A stretch of DNA of 64,000 bases. Origin: Lachnospiraceae bacterium. GTDB lineage: Bacteria; Bacillota; Clostridia; Lachnospirales; Lachnospiraceae. The stretch covers positions 1-64,000 of the forward strand of contig JAGBHK010000025.1 of assembly GCA_017935565.1 (NCBI GenBank), given 5' to 3'. The position numbers were made by a program, and so were the translations under genes. The notes below the pieces were generated by a model. It ran no database searches, was not told the origin of the DNA, and saw nothing but the letters and a program-made list of their open reading frames with translations. This document shows, piece after piece, positions 17,237-26,435 of the stretch (positions are counted from its first letter, which is position 1; every line of letters starts with the position of its first letter).

Positions 17237-19615
17237 TTATTTTATAATTTTTCTTAAGTACTTATTAAACAATCTACTTGTAAGGTTAGCCATTGATATT
17301 GCAATTACAAACAACAATAAATAGTAATACCATCTATAGTATTTGTAAATATTTACAATAATTTCAACCTTATTCGCATACAATATAGCTGCTGCTATTA
17401 TTACAACAATAACAGAAACTACAGCATTTATAAGTAAATCCTTTTTGATTATGTTATATCTAACGCCATTATCCATACCAAGACAATCATATACAACAAA
17501 ATCTTTCTTCTTAAGTTTCATCATCATATTAATGATTAATATTCCCACAAAGAACAATGCAATAGTCGCAGCCAAAGAAATAACTATTAACTGCAATTTT
17601 TCGTATACTGTTTCTTCGTCGTATTCCTTTGCTCCAACGCGGAAAACATTAAAGTTTTCGTATCCCTTTGAAGTAAGTTCGCTTAATACATCATCTGCAT
17701 ATGCATAATCTTCAAGATAAACAACCAACTGATTTGTGTTTCTTTCAGGGAACATCTGGTTAAATAATTCTTCACTCACTTCAATTACCTGGTCAGATGA
17801 TTTTCCTGCTTCAGGATTAAGTGTCGCTATAATTGCTTTTCTTTCCTCTAATCCCTCATCATTTACAAAAACATACGAAAACGAAGCTAAATTATAACAA
17901 TAATACTGATGAATAAATCCTCTGTTGTCCTGTTCAAATGTTCTTGAATAGAATTGGCTAGACATCTTTATCTCACAACCAGATAACTCTTCATTAACTA
18001 TAAAAGTTCCTTGGTAATGATGCCAACTTTTAACACCCTCTAGTTCATTTCCCATTGCTAATTCATATATTAAATTATCATACTGCTCTCTTTTTACAGA
18101 AGACATTGATTCGTATTTTTCTAATGGGTAAACACCTGCACCAAGTTCATTATTCAATGTATCAACTCTTGAATTTACTTCAAGGAAATTAACTGAAAAA
18201 TCTCTACAAATATCTTCAGAGAAGAAACACTGATTTTCTTCAATATCGGTAACACCAACGACTGTTAACTCCATATAAGCTGTAACATCCTTACCTTTCC
18301 ATCTCTCAGAGCACTCAAAATAGAATGGTAAAGTTTTGCCAAGTAAATCCTTGTCCTTTTCTGACACAACCACCTCATATCTTGAAGTTGCATTTCTACC
18401 TTCGATGATATCTTTATTAGTAAGGCATGTAACAGATTTCATGAATTTATCCTGCTCAAGCAAAATAATATTTTCCTTATCTGGACTGTCTGTTTCGCTA
18501 GTTTGCTTATTAAACTCAATTCTATAATCTTCGTTTAGATTATAGTAATAGTTTATATCGCCAACATAATCATATCTATCCATATACTTGATATGTGCTA
18601 CATTTTTTATAGTTTCAATATCTTCCTCAGTAAATGCTCCACCGTCAGTTCGCATAACTAAAACTCTGGTTTTATCGTCATTAGACATAGTTGCACTCGA
18701 ATAGATTCTTGATGTGGCATCATCTGAATTTGCAATAACAGTACCAATAAATACATAAATGGCAAACATCATTGCAAGATATACACTAAACATTAATAAA
18801 TTTCTTTTAGGCTGAGCCTTTTTGTTAATCATAACAAAACGATTAACAGTCTTTCGTTTCTTTTTCTCCCTGGCCTTTTTATCAAGTCCTTCATCTGGAT
18901 CAACCTTTGTAACAACATTTTCAATGTCATTTTTAGGTTTCAAAACTTCATCTTCAGCCAATTCGTTATTGTAAAGTCGAATTTTTCTTGTTGCAAGGTC
19001 TTTAACCTGGTCGTAGTTATGTGTAACCATAATTACAAGATGGTCTTCTGCAAGTTCTTTAAACAATGCAGATATTGCACGACCATTTTCTTCATCCAAG
19101 TTTCCAGTTGGTTCGTCCGCAACAATAACATCTGTTTCCTTTGCAAGCGCTCTCGCTATAGAAAGTCTCTGCTTTTGACCGCTTGAAAGGTTAGTTGCTC
19201 TATTATTTATTTGTTCAGTAAGACCAACCTTATCAATATACTTAACCGCTTTCTCATACGCTTCTTCCTTCGATACACCTGCAATAAGTAGCGCAGTTTC
19301 AACATTTTGAAGAACCGTATAACTATCAATCAAATTATAATCCTGATATACAACACTTATGTAGTTTCTTCTGTATGCTTCCCATTCTTCCTTGCCATAA
19401 TACGAAGTTTCCTTGCCGCAAAAATACAATTCACCCTCTTCGTAAGGAAGCATACCACTAATAATATTCAAAAGAGTAGATTTACCACTGCCGCTTTCAC
19501 CTGAAATTACGACAAATTCACCCTTTTCAAATTCCATACTTACCTTTTTTATACCGGTAGTGATATTGTTTTCACTATCTTTATAAAATTTGGATATGTT
19601 CTTTATCTTTATCAT
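17237..19615 (-). CDS. ABC transporter, ATPase fused to FtsX-type permease (1)
   Basis: MacB-like type VII ABC protein, 792 residues. The N-terminal ATPase has Walker A GESGSGKST, signature LSSGQKQRLS and Walker B VIVADEPTGNLDEENG. A helix follows near residue 275 (MFSVYLAMMFAIYVFIG), then a large extracytoplasmic domain of about 370 residues and three C-terminal helices. Such half-transporters dimerise and couple ATP hydrolysis to movements outside the membrane rather than to transport through it. Start at 19615 has GGAGG 4 bases upstream; an in-frame upstream ATG at 19645 lacks a site. It is closest to the protein at 22304-24589, sharing LSSGQKQRL and the DDKTRVLV/NVDKTRILV strand. The substrate is unknown. 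Confidence 0.9.
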   Translation of the reverse strand: MIKIKNISKFYKDSENNITTGIKKVSMEFEKGEFVVISGESGSGKSTLLNIISGMLPYEEGELYFCGKETSYYGKEEWEAYRRNYISVVYQDYNLIDSYTVLQNVETALLIAGVSKEEAYEKAVKYIDKVGLTEQINNRATNLSSGQKQRLSIARALAKETDVIVADEPTGNLDEENGRAISALFKELAEDHLVIMVTHNYDQVKDLATRKIRLYNNELAEDEVLKPKNDIENVVTKVDPDEGLDKKAREKKKRKTVNRFVMINKKAQPKRNLLMFSVYLAMMFAIYVFIGTVIANSDDATSRIYSSATMSNDDKTRVLVMRTDGGAFTEEDIETIKNVAHIKYMDRYDYVGDINYYYNLNEDYRIEFNKQTSETDSPDKENIILLEQDKFMKSVTCLTNKDIIEGRNATSRYEVVVSEKDKDLLGKTLPFYFECSERWKGKDVTAYMELTVVGVTDIEENQCFFSEDICRDFSVNFLEVNSRVDTLNNELGAGVYPLEKYESMSSVKREQYDNLIYELAMGNELEGVKSWHHYQGTFIVNEELSGCEIKMSSQFYSRTFEQDNRGFIHQYYCYNLASFSYVFVNDEGLEERKAIIATLNPEAGKSSDQVIEVSEELFNQMFPERNTNQLVVYLEDYAYADDVLSELTSKGYENFNVFRVGAKEYDEETVYEKLQLIVISLAATIALFFVGILIINMMMKLKKKDFVVYDCLGMDNGVRYNIIKKDLLINAVVSVIVVIIAAAILYANKVEIIVNIYKYYRWYYYLLLFVIAISMANLTSRLFNKYLRKIIK

Positions 19616-19654
19616 AGTTCCTCCAATCTGCCGCTTAAATGTCATATTTTGCAG

Positions 19655-22276
19655 CTAAAGCAGCTGGTGGAAGTTTAAGTAACTTAATAACTGGTAAATA
19701 CCAATAATTACATTTGCAACATAGATAAATACAATAGTTCCAACAAATGCATACCATGGATAAATAATCTCAATTCCAAGCGATGGAATATTTCCAAGGA
19801 AGTTTGTGACAACTGTTGTAAGAATAACTGCCACAAGTGATGTATATGTTGTAATAATCAAACTTTCAAGAGCAAACAAACCAATAATACTGTTCTTTGA
19901 AATACCTAAAAGTCTGTATACACCAAGGTCTGTAATCTTTGATACTGCATTTGATTTCATCATAAAGTACAAAATAACCATAGATACAATGAAAATTGAC
20001 GCAGTAACAATAATTCTACCACTAAATGTTTCGCGCATTTCTTTCTTGTACGCTTCCAATGCGTCTGTATGAGTATCTGTTATAACAATATTTACAGAAG
20101 ACTTAATCTCATCTGATAAATTTTTAAGTACATCTTCTGTAAGGAATTTAATTGCACCCTGCTTATCTTCGCTATAAACAACAAACTTCTTAGTTCTCTT
20201 TGCTAATGCAACATTCACTTCATCATACATTTCATCAGAAATAACCATATTAATGCCGTATTCATCAGGCACTTCACCTACTGGCTTAAATTCAACGCCA
20301 TAATCTGTAGATATTGTAAACTCAACTTTTGTATAGTTTTCCTTAAGGTCAAGGAATTCTGCATATGTAAGACCATATTCAGGTGCATATTTTTCTTCTA
20401 CACCTCTAATATATTCCTGTATTTCTTCTTCTGATGGCTCATAGCCCCAACCGCCTTGTCCTCTAAGGGCTCTACGTGCATCACTTTCAACATTGTCATA
20501 TTTACCGTATTTAGCCTTCAAGTATTCAGCAGCCTTTTCAGCATACTTACTTTGAGAAAGTAATACTTCATTGTCTTTAAGTTCAACATCTGTATATTTA
20601 TCATCACTTAAATCATTCAATGCATCTAAACTATGCATTGGTTCAACATTGTTTGATGTTGAAAGAATAAGGAATTTATCCATATACATTGAATTTTCTC
20701 CGCTATCGCAAATACCTGAAATAACGTATCTCGCCTTATTCTTACCCCATACTAATTCTTTACCAAGGAAATGCTCAATATTATTTACAATATTTGAAAT
20801 TTCACTTTTATTACCAAGGTAATTTTCCAAAACTCGCTTGTCCACAACAATTTCATTAAATTCATCAGGCATTTCACCCATTATCAATGTGTCTTCTGAC
20901 AAGAATTCTAATGGAATTAAAGAATAATTTTTAAATACTTCCTTAATCTGTGCCAACTGCCAAAATGCATTGTATTCATAAGAAATCGAAGGTTCAACTC
21001 TTGGAATAAATGTCAAATTATCACTTTCATTTACTGCATCAACGTACTTATTATAAAATTCATTAAAAGTATCACCCTTCATGGCAACTTTTTCATTTAC
21101 TTCAACTGAAACAACATGTGAATCCACCGAAACGATTGACTTTTCATCAATATTTGTTACAGCTAAAATATCCTGTACAGTAAGAACCATAAGAATAGCC
21201 ATTGCAATAAATGATACAATAAGGAAAATCTGCTTTTTACCCATCAATGCAATGTTTTCCTTAGCCATCTTCCACATATCTTTAAACTTAAGTTTAGGAA
21301 TCTTTGAAGTTGAAATAGTATCAAGTTCGTATTCCATCTCAACGTCCTTAAGTTCAACAACTGGCTTCTTGCCTTCAAATACCTTCTTTTCATTGTCATC
21401 TGTTAAAATTTCAACAGAAATATCAGATTCAGGACAAATGTATAATTTATTATTTGTGTAAATCATCTTGAAATTAATTTTTGGAATTTCATCATTTGAG
21501 TACGTTGAAACCTCAATTGAATCATTAACAAACTCTTTCTTTTCAAATTCACCTAAATAAATATTTGTATTGTCTGAATATTCATAAGAAGCATTAACTT
21601 CTACCTTTTTATCGCTGATAATTTTACCATCACTAATGTTAATAATTCTATCCGCAAATAAGTCTGCAATTGAACGCTCATGTGTAACAACAATTACAAG
21701 ACAATTTTTAGACAAATTCTTTAAAATACTCATAATTCTAAGAGTATTCTGCTCATCAAGGTTACCTGTTGGTTCGTCGGCAAAAATAACTTTTGGAGTT
21801 TTTGCCAATGCTCTTGCAATTGCAACTCTTTGCTGCTGACCACCAGAAAGCTGTGAAACAAGTCTCTTCTTATATCTTGTCATATCAACAGCCTTTAAAA
21901 CATAATCAATACGTTTTTCCTTATCTTCATCACTTACATCATAAAGACTCAATGCAAGCATAATATTATATTCAACTGTCTGATCCATTAAGAGATAGTA
22001 ATTTTGGAAAATGTAACCAAACTTCTCATTACGTATTCTTTCCTGTGTTTCAGAACCAAATTTAGTAACAACTTCGCCGTCCACATCAATTGTACCACTC
22101 TTGAAATCATCAAGACCGCTGATTGTATTCATAAGAGTTGTCTTACCAGAACCACTCTCACCAAGAATACAAACCAAGCCTGTATCATCAAGTACAAGGT
22201 CTGTTTCGTTAATTACATGAACTTCATTCGATTTACCTTTATTATAATACTTATTAAGTTTCTCAATTTTTATCAT
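19655..22276 (-). CDS. ABC transporter, ATPase fused to FtsX-type permease (2)
   Basis: Second of three ABC-FtsX fusions, 873 residues. ATPase motifs: [25 protein letters not shown] and VIFADEPTGNLDEQ. A linker of about 100 residues with beta-strand character separates the ATPase from the first helix (KQIFLIVSFIAMAILMV), and a large outside domain and three helices follow. Its canonical LSGGQQQR signature and longer linker set it apart from its two neighbours, which resemble each other. The start at 22276 follows GGAGAAA; the reading frame opens 21 bases earlier. This protein may be the common partner for the other two, which is a guess based on sequence classes only. Confidence 0.9.
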   Translation of the reverse strand: MIKIEKLNKYYNKGKSNEVHVINETDLVLDDTGLVCILGESGSGKTTLMNTISGLDDFKSGTIDVDGEVVTKFGSETQERIRNEKFGYIFQNYYLLMDQTVEYNIMLALSLYDVSDEDKEKRIDYVLKAVDMTRYKKRLVSQLSGGQQQRVAIARALAKTPKVIFADEPTGNLDEQNTLRIMSILKNLSKNCLVIVVTHERSIADLFADRIINISDGKIISDKKVEVNASYEYSDNTNIYLGEFEKKEFVNDSIEVSTYSNDEIPKINFKMIYTNNKLYICPESDISVEILTDDNEKKVFEGKKPVVELKDVEMEYELDTISTSKIPKLKFKDMWKMAKENIALMGKKQIFLIVSFIAMAILMVLTVQDILAVTNIDEKSIVSVDSHVVSVEVNEKVAMKGDTFNEFYNKYVDAVNESDNLTFIPRVEPSISYEYNAFWQLAQIKEVFKNYSLIPLEFLSEDTLIMGEMPDEFNEIVVDKRVLENYLGNKSEISNIVNNIEHFLGKELVWGKNKARYVISGICDSGENSMYMDKFLILSTSNNVEPMHSLDALNDLSDDKYTDVELKDNEVLLSQSKYAEKAAEYLKAKYGKYDNVESDARRALRGQGGWGYEPSEEEIQEYIRGVEEKYAPEYGLTYAEFLDLKENYTKVEFTISTDYGVEFKPVGEVPDEYGINMVISDEMYDEVNVALAKRTKKFVVYSEDKQGAIKFLTEDVLKNLSDEIKSSVNIVITDTHTDALEAYKKEMRETFSGRIIVTASIFIVSMVILYFMMKSNAVSKITDLGVYRLLGISKNSIIGLFALESLIITTYTSLVAVILTTVVTNFLGNIPSLGIEIIYPWYAFVGTIVFIYVANVIIGIYQLLSYLNFHQLL

Positions 22277-22303
22277 ATTTTCTCCATTCCATTCCAATAC
22301 ATC

Positions 22304-24589
22304 TTAGTTATATTTTTTATCTAATGATCTGTTAAACAATTTTGCTGATAATGTACTAACCAACACTGTTAATGCACCCCACACTAAATAATAAGTGATT
22401 GTCATATATTTCGTGCTATTTCGTATAACTTCAATTCCTATATTAGCCATAACATTCATCGCAATAACTACAACAATTGCAGCAAATATAGCTAAAATAT
22501 AATTATACAAATAGTTAGAACGATTAATGATAGCCTTCTTTACACCCAAGCCTTTCATTATAAGCAAATCTTTTGTTTTCATTTTCAACATTGCAAATAT
22601 AACAAATATTGAAAGAACAAATACTACAACAAGTGCTACACCAGTAAGCAACAATGTTCTCATTCTCTCGGTTAATAATTCTTCATTATATTCAAGAGCA
22701 CTGATATTAAATATGCTTACGCCTTCGTATCCATAATCATATAACGAATCCAATACTCTACTCACATATGCATAATCATCAACATAAATGCTACACTGAG
22801 TATGGTCTGCCTGCAATATAACTTTATTAAATGTGTTTGTATTTACTTCAATAATTCCATCTGATGAACCTGAACCCGCCTGTGAAAGTTTAAGTTCCAT
22901 CTCCTTAGTTTCATATTCTTTATCCCTTGAACTAATTGTCATCTTAGTAATAAGGAATGAGTCTTCATCATATCCTTCGGAAATATTACTCTGATCACCA
23001 TTATACAATCTATAAAAATAGTTCTGGCTAATTCTAACTTCATTATCCGCTAAATCATCATTGATAATCAAATCACCATAAACAGTTTCGTCCGAAGATG
23101 ATATATAATCATCAACAGTAGGGTCATCATAATCAACGACCTTTGTTTTTACAATATCAAGAGTAACATCTAAATCTGTTAAATTTGTATTTAAACTATA
23201 TACAAGTTCTTTAGCAAAATAAATCTGTTCAGTCTCTTCTTTTAATATACCAACGATTTTCGCATTAATATAACCATAATCAGATCTACCCCATTTAGTA
23301 TTGCTAAAATAGATTTCTAAATCCTTATCAAGTCTGTCATCACCAGTATCGTAAATAACAATTTCATCATATTTTTCAGGAAGTCTACCGTATGCCAAAT
23401 CATCTTCTGAAATACAGTATGAAGATTTTACAAAATTGTCAGTTTCCATAAAAGTAACTACTTTTTCATTTTTCTTAGTATGTTTCTTATATTCTACATT
23501 TGCAACATAATCAATATTTGCTTGATAATGGAAACTAATATCTGCAGAATTATCATACATATCAACTTCATTTATGTACTTAATATCCGATAAAGCCTTT
23601 ATGTCATCCTCTGTAATAACTTCACCGTCTACTCTTTTTACAAGAATTCTGGTTTTATCAACATTGCTAAAATGTTCTTTACTGATAAATTTTGTCATAG
23701 TATCATCAACAGAACCAGCCAATGTACCAAGGAACAAGAAACTAGCAAATGCAAAGAAAAATATTAATACAAAGTTAAAGAACATTCTTCTTGGTTGCGC
23801 AAATACATTCTTTCTAGCTAATAAAACGCTTTTCTTTAAAATAGATGATTTCTTTTCTTCATCTTGCTTTAAAAGCAATTTATCTTCCTCAAGTTTCTTA
23901 TCTTCAAGACTGTTAATAGTAACGTCTTCAGCAATCTTACCATCAAATAATCGAATCTTTCTATCACAAAATTCTTCCGCCTGTTCATAGTTGTGAGTAA
24001 CTACAACAACCAATCTATCCTTTGACAACTCGTGTAATATCGCCATAACAGCTTTACCATTTTCAACGTCAAGGTTACCAGTTGGCTCATCGGCAATAAT
24101 AATATTTGTATCCTTCGCTAATGCTCTAGCGATACCAAGTCTTTGCTTCTGTCCACTTGATAAATGACAAGCTTTTTTTCTTGCCTGTTTTAAAATACCA
24201 ACCTTATCTAAAGCCTCTTTTGTTCTCTTATCAATCTCCTCGTCAGATAAATCACCATTCATCTTTAAAATCGTAGCAATGTTATCATAAACCGAATAAC
24301 TGTCAATCAGATTGTACAACTGGTAAATAATACTAACATTATTTCTCCTGTAATTTTCCCAATCCAACTCGTCAAAATACGAAGTTTCCTGTTCGCCATA
24401 ATAAACCTCGCCTTCTTCGTAAGTATCCATACCACTAATTACATTAAGCAATGTTGACTTACCACTACCACTTTCACCTGTAATAGCAACAAATCCCACA
24501 TCATCAAGCGTCAAATTGATGTTATTTAACGCCATTGTAACCTTGTCCCCACTGGTATAATACTTTGATACATTTTTTAAACTTATCAT
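22304..24589 (-). CDS. ABC transporter, ATPase fused to FtsX-type permease (3)
   Basis: Third ABC-FtsX fusion, 761 residues, first of the three to be transcribed. It shows GESGSGKST, LSSGQKQRLGIARALA and IIIADEPTGNLDVENG, a first helix near residue 265 (FFNFVLIFFFAFASFLFLGT), a large outer domain and three C-terminal helices. It is a paralog of the protein at 17237-19615 along the whole length (both contain MIKIKNISKFY/MISLKNVSKYY and YNLIDSYSV-type segments). A GGAGACAGGT site precedes the ATG. It follows the rhomboid-like gene by 18 bases, making a five- or six-gene operon. Confidence 0.9.
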   Translation of the reverse strand: MISLKNVSKYYTSGDKVTMALNNINLTLDDVGFVAITGESGSGKSTLLNVISGMDTYEEGEVYYGEQETSYFDELDWENYRRNNVSIIYQLYNLIDSYSVYDNIATILKMNGDLSDEEIDKRTKEALDKVGILKQARKKACHLSSGQKQRLGIARALAKDTNIIIADEPTGNLDVENGKAVMAILHELSKDRLVVVVTHNYEQAEEFCDRKIRLFDGKIAEDVTINSLEDKKLEEDKLLLKQDEEKKSSILKKSVLLARKNVFAQPRRMFFNFVLIFFFAFASFLFLGTLAGSVDDTMTKFISKEHFSNVDKTRILVKRVDGEVITEDDIKALSDIKYINEVDMYDNSADISFHYQANIDYVANVEYKKHTKKNEKVVTFMETDNFVKSSYCISEDDLAYGRLPEKYDEIVIYDTGDDRLDKDLEIYFSNTKWGRSDYGYINAKIVGILKEETEQIYFAKELVYSLNTNLTDLDVTLDIVKTKVVDYDDPTVDDYISSSDETVYGDLIINDDLADNEVRISQNYFYRLYNGDQSNISEGYDEDSFLITKMTISSRDKEYETKEMELKLSQAGSGSSDGIIEVNTNTFNKVILQADHTQCSIYVDDYAYVSRVLDSLYDYGYEGVSIFNISALEYNEELLTERMRTLLLTGVALVVVFVLSIFVIFAMLKMKTKDLLIMKGLGVKKAIINRSNYLYNYILAIFAAIVVVIAMNVMANIGIEVIRNSTKYMTITYYLVWGALTVLVSTLSAKLFNRSLDKKYN

Positions 24590-24607
24590 ACCTGTCTCCT
24601 ATTTTTA

Positions 24608-25519
24608 CTAATCCTTTTTTAGTCCTACATGCTCATGTGTAAACAAATGGTCTTGGCAATATTCATAATTACCTTCACATTTTGAACAAAATCTAAAAGA
24701 AAGATTTGGGTCATCTTCTTCACTTCTGCCACATATTGCACATTTATGCTTTGTAATCCCCATTCTAGGGCTAACAGCCTTTTTAAATTCGCGTTTTCTC
24801 TTGATTTCTGCTGGAGAAATCTTGCGATAATTTCTTGTTGCAAGGAAAAATATCAAGAAATTAAGCAATGCCATCACAATTGAGAAAATCCCCGCCCAAG
24901 CAGCACTCTTGTAATCTACACCAGAAAGCTTATAAATAATTTCAAATTCTTCGTTACTGTATTTTGTTAAAATACTTACATACTGCAATAATTCAATACC
25001 TATGAATATACAGTCAACAATAGCAAGCCACTTAATTCTCAATGGAATAATCATATACAACATAACCTGAACATTTGAAAACAGTGTTGCAAATGCCAAA
25101 AACGATGCCAAGTTGATATAATATGTGCTGACAGACATATTTATCGGACTTCCCATTGCTTCTGTTATAACATAAGTTAAAATAGCACCGAATGTCATGA
25201 AGAAATATCCAGAAAACATGTATAAATTATACTTAAATGTTCCCCAATGTCTTTCTAAAGTTGTTCCAATCCAATAGTAGAAAAAGAACATAAATATTAA
25301 AAATATACCCATATCCTGTGGATTTGTACAAACCCATGTAAACAAACGCCATACTTGTCCTTTCATAACAAGCGCCGGATTAAGTTCTAACATTGCATAA
25401 AGATTAGGATTCAATATATAAATCACATAACCGATAGCATATGCAATCATCAGATATAATGTTAGGTTGTTTATCGCGTATTTTCCATACTTTCTTTCAA
25501 GTTTATTTATAAAATTCAT
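24608..25519 (-). CDS. rhomboid-like membrane protein without protease motif, C-terminal zinc finger
   Basis: A 303-residue protein with about six membrane helices. The segment LELNPALVMKGQVWRLFTWVCTNP and the WIGTTLERHWG loop resemble rhomboid proteases. However, the catalytic GxSG motif is absent where it should lie (GAILTYVITEAMGSP), and no matching membrane histidine is evident, so it looks like an inactive rhomboid or derlin-like protein. The C-terminal tail binds zinc by appearance: CAIC, CSKC, then CQDHLFTHEH. It may act as a membrane chaperone or adaptor. It is probably the first gene of the ABC-lipoprotein operon, which hints at a role in assembling those membrane proteins. Confidence 0.75.
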   Translation of the reverse strand: MNFINKLERKYGKYAINNLTLYLMIAYAIGYVIYILNPNLYAMLELNPALVMKGQVWRLFTWVCTNPQDMGIFLIFMFFFYYWIGTTLERHWGTFKYNLYMFSGYFFMTFGAILTYVITEAMGSPINMSVSTYYINLASFLAFATLFSNVQVMLYMIIPLRIKWLAIVDCIFIGIELLQYVSILTKYSNEEFEIIYKLSGVDYKSAAWAGIFSIVMALLNFLIFFLATRNYRKISPAEIKRKREFKKAVSPRMGITKHKCAICGRSEEDDPNLSFRFCSKCEGNYEYCQDHLFTHEHVGLKKD

Positions 25520-25554
25520 AGTAAAATTTGTCCCCTTTCACTTATTAAGTTATC

Positions 25555-25575
25555 GTTGGGAAATTCATTCCCAAC
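25555..25575 (-). terminator. hairpin after the LysM gene
   Basis: An 8-bp stem (GTTGGGAA with TTCCCAAC) with a 5-base loop between the LysM stop and the rhomboid-like start. The following T tract is poor, so termination may be partial. Confidence 0.4.
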
Positions 25576-25616
25576 AACAACTATTAACGCATAAAATAAG
25601 TATAAAATCATACTAA

Positions 25617-26051
25617 TTATTTGTCAAATTCTTTCAATTTCTTCGCTAATTCACTAAATGTCATAGATTCCAAGTAATCCTTGATTTTCTCATCCTTTAT
25701 TTCGTCAACTTGACTTATGTTTACAAAATTTTCATATTTGTTTATAATTTCATCATCATTTTTAATATTTTCTTTCGATTCTACGATATTATCAACACTC
25801 ATAATCTCCATATCATCATTATAAACATTTTCTCTAGGATTAATCATGTTTTCATTTCTATTAACAGGGATACAGATTTCATCACCAATTCTTAAATTGT
25901 AGATATTAATATTTCTGTTGGCATTCATAATATCATTTACTGATACCTTATAATGCCTGCTAAGTAAGTATAATGTATCTCCTCTTCTAATAGTGTGCAC
26001 AATACCGTTGCATCTTGTGCAAGTGCATATGTTTCCATACATATTTGCCAT
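25617..26051 (-). CDS. LysM-domain protein
   Basis: A 144-residue protein. The Cys-containing N-terminus (GNICTCTRCNG) is followed by one LysM domain, residues 17-63 (HTIRRGDTLYLLSRHYKVSVNDIMNAN to IGDEICIPV). The rest is charged and mostly helical. LysM binds peptidoglycan or spore cortex glycan. No signal peptide is seen. In spore formers, leaderless LysM proteins include coat proteins such as SafA, so a spore role is possible but unproven. A GGAGAG site supports ATG at 26051 rather than the in-frame TTG 12 bases upstream. Confidence 0.75.
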   Translation of the reverse strand: MANMYGNICTCTRCNGIVHTIRRGDTLYLLSRHYKVSVNDIMNANRNINIYNLRIGDEICIPVNRNENMINPRENVYNDDMEIMSVDNIVESKENIKNDDEIINKYENFVNISQVDEIKDEKIKDYLESMTFSELAKKLKEFDK

Positions 26052-26132
26052 AATACTCTCCAAAAATACTTTCGTATTATAATATACAAATATGAAAACT
26101 ATGTGACAAAATTATAAATTTATTATTTATAA

Positions 26133-26332
26133 ATTCAATTCGCAATATACACTTTTCATGTAGTGACAGATTTTTATTAGTTTTAATAACTCGTACGTAT
26201 ATCTGGAAGATTATGTGATTTTTCAATCGTCGCACGATGATTAGAAAAATAATAATCTTCTAGTAATACGGGAGAGTTATTAAAACTAATAAAAATCTGT
26301 CACTCATTAAAAACCTATATTGCGAATTGAAG
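26133..26332. mobile_element. long palindromic element, copy 2 (inverted, internally deleted)
   Basis: About 200 bp. The ends (TTCAATTCGCAATATA and TATATTGCGAATTGAAG) match those of copy 1 at 7184. The inner blocks occur as the reverse complement of copies 1 and 3: CGTACGTATATCTGGAAGATT comes first here but last there. The central hairpin of about 130 bases is missing and replaced by a short AATCGTCGCACGATGATT loop. A 7-base direct repeat TTATAAA borders it (26127-26133 and 26333-26339). It fills most of the 384-base gap before the BadF-type gene and ends 17 bases before that promoter. Confidence 0.75.
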
Positions 26333-26349
26333 TTATAAAAATTGATGTA

Positions 26350-26378
26350 TTGTAATTTTAGATTTTTTATATTATAAT
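26350..26378 (+). promoter_or_regulatory. sigma-A promoter of the BadF-type gene
   Basis: TTGTAA (26350-26355) and TATAAT (26373-26378) with 17-base spacing, 57 bases before the chosen start. It begins right after palindromic element copy 2, whose insertion could have altered upstream control. Confidence 0.6.
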
Positions 26379-26435
26379 AAACTGTTGTACTTTGTCGAAA
26401 TGACGCAAAATGTACACAATGAAAGGATAAGTTTT

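Noticed and set aside
24625-24843. Alternative-frame open frame in the rhomboid-like gene
   Set aside because: It overlaps the conserved zinc-finger codons and lacks its own start signals.
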